A stretch of DNA of 64,000 nt from Gillisia limnaea DSM 15749 (GTDB lineage: Bacteria > Bacteroidota > Bacteroidia > Flavobacteriales > Flavobacteriaceae). The stretch lies in assembly GCF_000243235.1 (NCBI RefSeq), contig NZ_JH594606.1, positions 2,414,572 through 2,478,571 of the forward strand, given 5' to 3'. The position numbers and the translations under genes were made by a program. The notes beneath the pieces are model-generated. The model searched no databases, was not told where the DNA came from, and saw nothing but the letters and a program-made list of their open reading frames with translations. Below are positions 1-7,008 of the stretch, one piece after another; positions within the stretch are counted from its first letter, which is position 1; each line of letters begins with the position of its first letter.

Positions 1-2
1 TT

Positions 3-1427
3 ATTCAGTCTTTTGGTACTCTAATTATTGATGAGTGCCATCATATACCTGCGGAAACCTATAGAAATACTATTTCTAAACTATCACCTTATTATCAATA
101 TGGATTGACTGCCACTCCATTTCGAAAAGGGAATGATGAAAAACTGTTGTTTATTTATTTGGGGGAAACAATTGCTGAAATCAAACCAAATAGCATAAAG
201 AAATACAAGCGCCCAAGAATTGTGATAAGGAATACTTCCCTAAATATCCCTTATAATCCAAAAACCGATACTTTTGAAATCCTTTCAAAAATATTGGTAC
301 ACGATTCCGCCAGAAACAAGTTAATTCTAAACGATGTAGCTTCAGAATTGAAGCTTGGTAAAAAAGTAGTTATTATTACAGAGCGTAAGGAACATATAGA
401 TGCTTTAAATCAATTGCTGAAACATTCTTTTGAAACTGTTACATTGAGCGGAGAAGATTCAGAAAGCAGTCGTAAATCCAAATGGGAATTACTAAATGAA
501 GGTAATTATCAGGTATTGATTACTACCGGACAGTTTTTTGGTGAGGGCACCGATCTTCAAAATGCTTCCTGCCTGTTCCTGGTCTATCCTTTTTCCTTTA
601 AAGGCAAACTTATTCAGTATATAGGGAGAGTACAACGCTCTGAAATTATTCCAATTATTTATGATTATAGGGACCATCAAATTGATTATTTGGATCGACT
701 TTTTCTAAAAAGGAATAAACTTTACAGGCACTTTGATAAACAAGCCACCTTGTTCAATGAAGAAATAGACGCTCCGGGTTCTTCTAATATCTTAACTATT
801 AACAAAATAATTAAAGTGCCAGTGGCTGATTTGGACTTTCGGTATGGCGCGGTTGCTTTTCAATATCGGGTTCCGGAAATCAATATAGACCTTGAATTTG
901 AAGTTGAAAACGATGATTTGCTACCGGAATTTGATGTTTTAAAACCCTATTTCTCGAAAGTATTAAAATCAAAGTTAGTAGAAATTGAGATTTATGCAGA
1001 ATACGAACATAAGGTGTTGATGGCGCAGTCTGCTAACTCAAATGATTTAGAAAAAATCAACAAGGAAATTATTGAAAATGTAAAATTTCGTTTTGTTGAA
1101 AAAGGTATTCTTGGTAGATCTTATTCCTCTGAGGCTGAAAAAAAAATATTGGATTTAAATCAATTACAGGAGAATCAAACTAATCAATCTATTTATGGTT
1201 TAGAAGAGGATTTATTAAATGATATTTTAAAGAGCAGGGAGGTAAAACATTTCCGGCAATTAAGATTTCTTGCCTCCAGGCACGAAAGTAAAATCATGAA
1301 GCTTCGCTTTGTACTACAACCATTTTCATTTGTCTTCTTAATATCAGGAAATGAAGCTTATCATTTGGTTTTGGAAACTTTGGATACGGAAGAGGCAACT
1401 TACTTATGGCATTTGGACAAGAAATAG
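3..1427 (+). CDS. DEAD/DEAH-box helicase, C-terminal part (5' end outside window)
   Basis: The reading frame is already open at base 3, so the gene starts before the window. The first residues include the Walker B motif DECHH and, a little later, the motif III-like LTATPFRKG; the RecA-like C-terminal domain follows, with GEGTDLQNA and the motif VI-like QYIGRVQRSE. These are superfamily 2 helicase motifs, as in type III restriction Res-like or UvrB-like ATPases. The C-terminal ~220 residues are a family-specific extension that I do not recognise as a named domain. The frame stops at 1425-1427, but the natural continuation of the protein appears in the -1 frame just after (see next entry), so the gene is probably frameshifted near its end. 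It could be a DNA repair or phage-defence helicase; the missing 5' half prevents a choice. Confidence 0.85.
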   Translation: MQSFGTLIIDECHHIPAETYRNTISKLSPYYQYGLTATPFRKGNDEKLLFIYLGETIAEIKPNSIKKYKRPRIVIRNTSLNIPYNPKTDTFEILSKILVHDSARNKLILNDVASELKLGKKVVIITERKEHIDALNQLLKHSFETVTLSGEDSESSRKSKWELLNEGNYQVLITTGQFFGEGTDLQNASCLFLVYPFSFKGKLIQYIGRVQRSEIIPIIYDYRDHQIDYLDRLFLKRNKLYRHFDKQATLFNEEIDAPGSSNILTINKIIKVPVADLDFRYGAVAFQYRVPEINIDLEFEVENDDLLPEFDVLKPYFSKVLKSKLVEIEIYAEYEHKVLMAQSANSNDLEKINKEIIENVKFRFVEKGILGRSYSSEAEKKILDLNQLQENQTNQSIYGLEEDLLNDILKSREVKHFRQLRFLASRHESKIMKLRFVLQPFSFVFLISGNEAYHLVLETLDTEEATYLWHLDKK

Positions 1428-1606
1428 GTGCTTTAAAAGACCATATAAATGTGGTTGATAAAGATTTAAATCTAATCCGTAATAAAGGCCGAATGACTTT
1501 TTTAGAAACCCCTGGAGAAAATTTTAGCAGAATAATCCATGATTATTCAGATCAACGAAAAGGTTTTATTGTATGGAAAAGTGCTTTAGAAGAAAGACTT
1601 TTTTAA
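1424..1606 (+). pseudogene. Frameshifted C-terminal tail of the upstream helicase
   Basis: An open frame of about 60 codons continues from the helicase stop in the -1 frame and ends at 1604-1606. Its nearest ATG (1406) lies inside the helicase gene and has no separate promoter or spacing. If one reads LDKK and then shifts back one base, the protein continues as IGALKDHINVVDKDLN and ends in SALEERLF, which reads as ordinary coding sequence with no break in composition. I infer one protein split by a single-base indel. A separate small overlapping gene is possible but less likely. Either a sequencing error or a true mutation would give this picture. Confidence 0.6.
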
Positions 1607-1701
1607 TTTGTGCGGCTGGGTGTGGTTGCTTTACTTTTTTTAGGTGCTTTACAGCCCTTGATGTTAAAGTTACTGGTTTGACTATGCCTCCCACCTGTCC
1701 A

Positions 1702-1890
1702 CTATTTTTTGGCTTCTTTTAAACTGTATGTTCTGCCGTCCTTAATATCTTCTTCCCCTTGTGCGATCAGCTTATCTTTTTGTAATCACCCGACACAGTC
1801 TTTAGCCATTTCATAGAATATTCTCACAAACTTGTCATCACCGGTATCTATAATCTGGTGGAGCTCTTTTTTCATTTCTACAGTTTCCAT
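1702..1890 (-). pseudogene. Decayed small antitoxin-like gene with in-frame TGA
   Basis: Reading the minus strand from the ATG at 1888-1890 gives METVEMKKELHQIIDTGDD, then a charged helical stretch. A TGA interrupts codon 35, after which the same frame continues with LIAQGEEDIKDGRTYSLKEA and stops at codon 63. This layout (charged helix, then an AEGEEDI-like segment, then a K/S-rich end) resembles small antitoxin-type proteins common in Bacteroidetes, from memory of the family rather than a search. No toxin gene is recognisable next to it. Readable sequence on both sides of one stop suggests recent inactivation. Confidence 0.45.
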
Positions 1891-2456
1891 AATTTCCGAT
1901 TTTAGTATTTACTAATAACTTAAGCTTTTATTATTGAATGTTGTTCCCCGGTAAAATTTGTTTCTGGATAACTGGATTATTGTACGTCTGAATTAAACCT
2001 GTTTACAATGCGGTAGTAAAGGTGGAGTGATCTTTCAAGGACCTTTTGCACAAGTGAAGGAAAAATATTCTATGACTAAACGTATCCGGTAAAGAATTTT
2101 CCCTCGGATTATACAGAAAATATAAACTCCGCCAAGTTACAGGTTTTTGAAAGCTAGAAAAAGGAGAATAAAGCGTATAGATGCAATAAAATCCTACCTA
2201 ATGTAATGTCCTTTTGATTTAGGCCTCTAATGTTGCTTTTACTTCGCTTACAGAATCGGAATATTTGGAGCGTGTGATAGTGACCGCTAAGTTTTTATAC
2301 TACCAAATGTTGGAGAAGATCAGGGAGTTTGGAGAAGTTATATGGATGGGGAAAAGAAAACGAAAGGATTTCTGGATGATTTTTTTTAGCAAAAGCAAAC
2401 TTATAGTGGATCAGATTTAAATTTTTTTGCAACTTAAATTCAATCTAAAAATATAA
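1891..2456. other. Gene-free stretch with possible coding relic
   Basis: No credible complete gene is visible. From 2223 to 2420 the plus strand has an open frame without a proper start (a TAG directly precedes it) that reads as protein-like sequence, including the segments TESEYLERVIVTAKF and YYQMLEKIREFGEV. I do not recognise it. It may be a relic of a lost gene, which fits the decayed state of the first 4 kb. Confidence 0.3.
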
Positions 2457-3605
2457 TTAGGATTCTATAAATTCCCTAAGAACAGTTACCAAATAATCTA
2501 TTTCTTCTTTAGTGTTGTATACCGAGAAAGAAAAACGCAAAGAAGGTTTTTTGAGGTCATCTTCTCCAAGAAAAGCATTTAAAACATGAGAACCTTTATC
2601 ACTCCCGCTTTGACAAGCACTTCCTTTAGAGCAGGCAATTCCTTTTAGATCCAGCTGAAAAAGCAACATAAGTGCTTTCTCCTGGGAAACCGGTAAACAT
2701 ACATTAACTAAAGTATAAGTACTTTTATTATTGTCACGGCAGTGACCATTGAACTTTACATTTGGTATTTGTGCTTCCAGTCGTTCAATAAAATAGTTTT
2801 TGAGAGAAGTAATATACTGCTTTTCTTCTTTCAAATTTTTAATAGCAATTTTGAGCGCTTCTTCCATTCCTATAATATTATGTACGCTTTCAGTTCCGGC
2901 GCGTTGCCCCCGCTCCTGCTCTCCTCCAAAAATCAAAGGCTTTAAACCGCTGTTTTTCCGGACAAAAGCAAAACCCACACCTTTAGGTCCGTGAAACTTA
3001 TGCGCACTAACAGCTGCGAAATCTACAGGAATTTTAGAAAGGTCTAAATCATAATGACCAATAGACTGGACCATATCACAATGGAAGATCGCTTTATTCT
3101 TTTTACACAATTCACCAACCAACTTCACATCAAGGAGATTTCCTATCTCATTGTTCACCTGCATGAGGCTTACCAGGGTTTTTTCTTCTGAAGAATTAAG
3201 AAGATCTTCTAAATGAATTAAATCAATGGAGCCTTTTTCATCAAGCCGAACGTATTCAACCTTGATTTGAAAACACTGCTTAAGCTGATCAACTGTATAA
3301 AGAACTGCGTGATGTTCAATCTTTGAGGTTATAATTCTTTTTACTCCCAGGTCACGAACGGCAGAATTCAAAGCCAAATTATCTGCTTCAGTTCCTCCTG
3401 AAGTAAAAATAATTTCAGAGGCAGCCACTTTTAGAAAACCTGATACAGTCTTGCGTGCATTTTCAATTAGTGTTTTAGATGATCTTCCATAACTATGAAT
3501 GGAGGAAGGATTTCCGTAAAAATCCTTCATAACTAATGTCATTCTCTCAATAACTTCTTCTCGCATCTGTGTGGTTGCAGCATTGTCAAAATATATTTTA
3601 TTCAT
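2457..3605 (-). CDS. Cysteine desulfurase (class V aminotransferase, NifS/IscS type)
   Basis: A PLP enzyme that takes sulfur from cysteine, leaving alanine and an enzyme persulfide for Fe-S clusters or thio-modified RNA. It opens with IYFDNAATTQMREEV, the family N-terminus, has the PLP-lysine motif SAHKFHGPKGVG near residue 200, and the active-site cysteine loop SKGSACQSGS near residue 325. Length of about 382 residues is normal. The start at 3605 (MNKIYF) fits the family better than an ATG two codons earlier. It stands alone, with decayed genes on both sides. The long loop around the catalytic cysteine suggests an IscS/NifS-like (group I) rather than SufS-like enzyme, but the exact pathway cannot be read from context. 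Confidence 0.93.
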   Translation of the reverse strand: MNKIYFDNAATTQMREEVIERMTLVMKDFYGNPSSIHSYGRSSKTLIENARKTVSGFLKVAASEIIFTSGGTEADNLALNSAVRDLGVKRIITSKIEHHAVLYTVDQLKQCFQIKVEYVRLDEKGSIDLIHLEDLLNSSEEKTLVSLMQVNNEIGNLLDVKLVGELCKKNKAIFHCDMVQSIGHYDLDLSKIPVDFAAVSAHKFHGPKGVGFAFVRKNSGLKPLIFGGEQERGQRAGTESVHNIIGMEEALKIAIKNLKEEKQYITSLKNYFIERLEAQIPNVKFNGHCRDNNKSTYTLVNVCLPVSQEKALMLLFQLDLKGIACSKGSACQSGSDKGSHVLNAFLGEDDLKKPSLRFSFSVYNTKEEIDYLVTVLREFIES

Positions 3606-3828
3606 GGTCAAAAAGTCTATGGGGAATAACGGAAATTACAAACAAATAAGATACTAAAAATGATCAAAAATCAATTCTTTTACAACATTACATTACATCG
3701 TAAATTTAAAATAATTTTATGATTTCCCCAGTAAAAGTCGGTCTTAATAGAAATAATTTGAAGTATTTTTTTATTTTCCTAAAAAATCTCTGTTGAATAA
3801 AAAAAAGAAATAAATTATTTTTGATTTA

Positions 3829-4041
3829 TTTCAGGAAAGAGCCTTGTTCAACATTTTTATCCAATGTTTCTGGAAGTCCATTAAATGTGAAAAGAAATTT
3901 CTGAGACCTCCAAGCGGAGGTTTGGATCTCTATCAAACTTTAAGAAAGTATATTGAAATTTACAATACCAAAAATAGGCGCATTTAAATAGGAAAAATAC
4001 GGCCTGATCAAATTTATAACACTAAAAAGATAGCAACATAA
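3829..4041 (+). pseudogene. 3' remnant of an IS3-family transposase (OrfB)
   Basis: Translation from 3829 gives FQERALFNIFIQCFWKSIKC, then LRPPSGGLDLYQTLRKYIEI, then YNTKNRR, an in-frame TAA, and IGKIRPDQIYN. This matches the C-terminal end of IS3-family DDE integrases, which normally read NIFIERFWKSIKYE ... YIEFYNTKRRHQSIG ... P. The second E of the family's ERFW motif, which contributes to catalysis, is lost here (QCFW). One internal stop and no upstream part mean it is a dead fragment. The rest of the 3612-4194 spacer shows no gene; the short CCTCC/GGAGG inverted repeat is part of this relic. Confidence 0.7.
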
Positions 4042-4194
4042 GTAATAATAAGTATATTTAAACTGTCTTAAAGATGGGGAGTAGTATAATATTTATATCA
4101 GAAAAAAAATTCAGTTTAAAATTCTGTATAGACCTACTTTTTTAATTATAAATTTATGAGGCTTCTATATTTCAGACGCTTTTAAAAACAGTTT

Positions 4195-5463
4195 ATGACA
4201 TATTTAAAGGATTTTATATTTAAAAACCATTCAGAAAGTGCTTTAAGTAATATAGAAAGGAAAAAAAATTTACAAAAGTTAAAGATTATAAAGCATCTGT
4301 ATTTTGAAGGAGATACTACTAACGGGAAAATTTGCAACACCTTTAAATTTAGTCTTCCTACTTCAATGTTGCTTTTAAAGCAATTAATTAAAGAAGGTAT
4401 TGTTGAAAAAAGAGGTCAAGGTGATTCTGTGGGTGGTAGAAAACCAGATTTATTTGGTTTAAATGAAAATACATTTTTAGTTTTAAGTATTCATATTGAG
4501 AGGTTTAAAATTAGAATGGCAATTTTAAATAACGCTCATAATATTTTATTTGAACAAACCGTTCCGATAATCATCTCAGCAAATACTAAGATTGTTGATA
4601 TTTTATTTGAGAGCGCAAAGAACTTAATTTCCAAATCAAAAATTAATACAGAAATTTTAATGGGTGTGGGTGTAAGCATGCCCGGTTTAGTCTCTACTGA
4701 AGAAGGAAAGAATTTAACCTATTTTTTAGAGGATCAGGGAGAGAATTCTTTAAAGGAAGCTCTGGAAAAAAGATTTTTAAAACCAGTTGTTATCTTTAAT
4801 GATGCAAATAGTGCTTGTCTTGCAGAATTTAGATTTGGCCTTGCCAAAAACAAAAAAAATGTTTTGGTCATCTCAATGGACTGGGGTATAGGCTTAGGAA
4901 TAATAATGGGAGGAAGGTTACAAACTGGCACATCCGGTTTCGCTGGAGAATTTGGTCATATTCCGATTGTGGAAAACGGTACTTTATGCTATTGCGGTAA
5001 AGCTGGATGTTTAGAAACGATTGCCTCTGGTATTGCTTTGGTAAATAGAGCCAAAGAAGGGATAAATGATGGCCAACCCACAATTTTAAGCAGTTTAGTA
5101 AATGAAGATTTAAAAATTTTAGAACCAGATCTTATCATTGAAGCAGCAAATCAGGGAGATCAATTCTCGATTAATCTACTTTCCGAAATTGGAAGTAATT
5201 TGGGGAAGGGACTTGCAATATTAATACAAATTTTTAATCCTGAATTGATCATACTAGGAGGACAAATTGCGGAAGCAGCACAATTTATTACTACTCCCGT
5301 TCAACAGTCAATAAACACTTATGCTAAAATCCAATTAAAAGACAGGACAGAAGTAATCCTCTCAGAATTGGGGAAGAAGTCAAGCCTCTTAGGAGTTTCT
5401 CAGGCTGTAATGGATCAAATTTTCACTGATCGAATATCTGCGGTAAAATCTTACCTTAGCTAA
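4195..5463 (+). CDS. ROK-family transcriptional repressor (NagC/XylR-like)
   Basis: An N-terminal winged helix-turn-helix (about residues 25-85, ending in the wing GQGDSVGGRKPDL) is followed by a ROK sugar-kinase-like domain. The domain keeps the ROK signature with GEFGH (His255) and the zinc knuckle CYCGKAGC (Cys265, Cys267, Cys272), plus FNDANSACLAE near 201-211. Regulators of this type bind operators and release them when a sugar or sugar phosphate binds. The gene converges on the long minus-strand carbohydrate operon, its stop 24 bases from that of the transporter gene, so I infer it controls that locus. By family, an amino sugar or its 6-phosphate would be a likely ligand. Confidence 0.88.
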   Translation: MTYLKDFIFKNHSESALSNIERKKNLQKLKIIKHLYFEGDTTNGKICNTFKFSLPTSMLLLKQLIKEGIVEKRGQGDSVGGRKPDLFGLNENTFLVLSIHIERFKIRMAILNNAHNILFEQTVPIIISANTKIVDILFESAKNLISKSKINTEILMGVGVSMPGLVSTEEGKNLTYFLEDQGENSLKEALEKRFLKPVVIFNDANSACLAEFRFGLAKNKKNVLVISMDWGIGLGIIMGGRLQTGTSGFAGEFGHIPIVENGTLCYCGKAGCLETIASGIALVNRAKEGINDGQPTILSSLVNEDLKILEPDLIIEAANQGDQFSINLLSEIGSNLGKGLAILIQIFNPELIILGGQIAEAAQFITTPVQQSINTYAKIQLKDRTEVILSELGKKSSLLGVSQAVMDQIFTDRISAVKSYLS

Positions 5464-5487
5464 TTCAACTTTTTAAAATTCGTGTTT

Positions 5488-6975
5488 CTATTGGTTGAAA
5501 TTCTCAAAAAAGTGATAATCATAAGGATCAAAGTTCCATAGGAAGGGCAGTAAAAAATATACAATAAGGGATAAAAGAATAATTGATACAAAATTCATAA
5601 ATAACCCTGTTTTAATCATATCTGGAATCGAAAGATAACCAGAACCAAAAACTACTGCATTAGGTGGGGTCGCTACTGGTAACATAAAAGCACAGGAGGC
5701 GGCAGTAGTAGTAGCTACCAGAAGCAAATAAGGATTAATTTCCAAGGCGATTGCAACAGGAGCAATTATTGGCAATAACATGGCGGTAGATGCTGTATTT
5801 GATGTTACCTCTGTCAAAAAATTAACTGAGGCAACTATTACAACTATCAATAAAAAGAGAGATAAGTTTTGTAATAAAGAAATTTGACCACCAAACCATT
5901 CTGCCAAACCAGTCTCTTGGAATCCCGCAGCCAATGCCATTCCTCCACCGAATAAAATAATAATTCCCCAAGGCATTTTGACGGCATCTTCCCAGGTTAT
6001 AATTCTTTCGCCTGTTCTATTTGCTGGTATTGTAAATAAAAGAATTGCAAAACCCATTGCAATAATTGTATCATCAAGTCTTGGAATAATTTCTATAAAA
6101 AGAAATGAACGAGTAATCCAGAAAAATGCTGTCAAAACGAAAATTGCCAAAACTGATTTCTCTTCTCTTTTAAGTGGTCCTAATTCCGCTAAAAGTTTAT
6201 TTACTTCATCTTTACCTCCTGGAAACTCTGTTTGTTTAAAAGTGAAGGCGAATCTTGTCAGATAAATCCAAGCAATGATTAATAAAATAACTGAAATTGG
6301 AAAACCATACTTGAACCACTGCCAGAATGAGATATCAATTCCATAACTTTCACTGAGAAATCCAGCAAAAATCAGATTAGGAGGGGTTCCTATCAAAGTC
6401 GCAATTCCACCTATTGATGCAGCATAAGCCATTCCCAACATTAAGGCTTTCCCAAATCTTTCATTTTCTTTTTTTATAGTAGATGGATTATCTTCTAACA
6501 AGGCAATAATAGAAAGGCCCATAGGCAATAGCATAACTACAGTAGCAGTATTGGATATCCACATAGAAAGAAAGGCTGTGGCGACCATGAAACCTAGGAT
6601 AATTCTAAAAACATTTGTTCCAATTGATTTGATGATATTCAAGGCAATTCTTTTATGCAAATTCCATTTTTGTATCGCGATTGCTAATATAAAACCTCCC
6701 ATAAAAAGAAAAATGTATTTATTCCCATAGGAAGCTGTTGTGGTTTCAAGATCAACAGCCCCGGTGAGAGGAAAAAGCACAATAGGTAAAAGCGCTGTGA
6801 CACTTATAGATACAGCCTCTGTAACCCACCAAACTGCCATCCATAAGGTTATGCATAACATATCATAGGCAGCCTCTGGAATACCATTAGGAGTATATAG
6901 CTGCAGTAATAGGAAAAGTAAGGGGCCAGTTAAAATTAAAAGATTATTTCGGCTAAAAATCATTTTATTTATCAT
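5488..6975 (-). CDS. SLC13/DASS-family sodium-coupled anion transporter
   Basis: A polytopic inner-membrane protein of 495 residues, normal for the divalent anion:sodium symporter family (dicarboxylates, citrate, sulfate). Both SNT motifs that form the sodium and substrate sites are present: WISNTATVVMLLP in the first half and TEVTSNTASTAMLLP in the second. It is the last gene of the minus-strand series, 33 bases after the PcRGLX-like gene, so it is probably cotranscribed. Its presence suggests that the degraded glycan yields an acidic product, or that a carboxylate is exported or imported during its breakdown. The substrate cannot be told from sequence. Confidence 0.9.
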   Translation of the reverse strand: MINKMIFSRNNLLILTGPLLFLLLQLYTPNGIPEAAYDMLCITLWMAVWWVTEAVSISVTALLPIVLFPLTGAVDLETTTASYGNKYIFLFMGGFILAIAIQKWNLHKRIALNIIKSIGTNVFRIILGFMVATAFLSMWISNTATVVMLLPMGLSIIALLEDNPSTIKKENERFGKALMLGMAYAASIGGIATLIGTPPNLIFAGFLSESYGIDISFWQWFKYGFPISVILLIIAWIYLTRFAFTFKQTEFPGGKDEVNKLLAELGPLKREEKSVLAIFVLTAFFWITRSFLFIEIIPRLDDTIIAMGFAILLFTIPANRTGERIITWEDAVKMPWGIIILFGGGMALAAGFQETGLAEWFGGQISLLQNLSLFLLIVVIVASVNFLTEVTSNTASTAMLLPIIAPVAIALEINPYLLLVATTTAASCAFMLPVATPPNAVVFGSGYLSIPDMIKTGLFMNFVSIILLSLIVYFLLPFLWNFDPYDYHFFENFNQ

Positions 6976-7008
6976 TCTTTCTATCTATCATATTCAAAAA
7001 GACTTTAC

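Noticed and set aside
1418-1427. Programmed -1 frameshifting at the helicase end
   Set aside because: The sequence lacks an X XXY YYZ heptamer and a following strong stem; a simple indel is the simpler explanation.
3903-3930. CCTCCAAGCGGAGG inverted repeat as a possible regulatory hairpin
   Set aside because: It falls inside the transposase relic and reads as the coding sequence RPPSGG.
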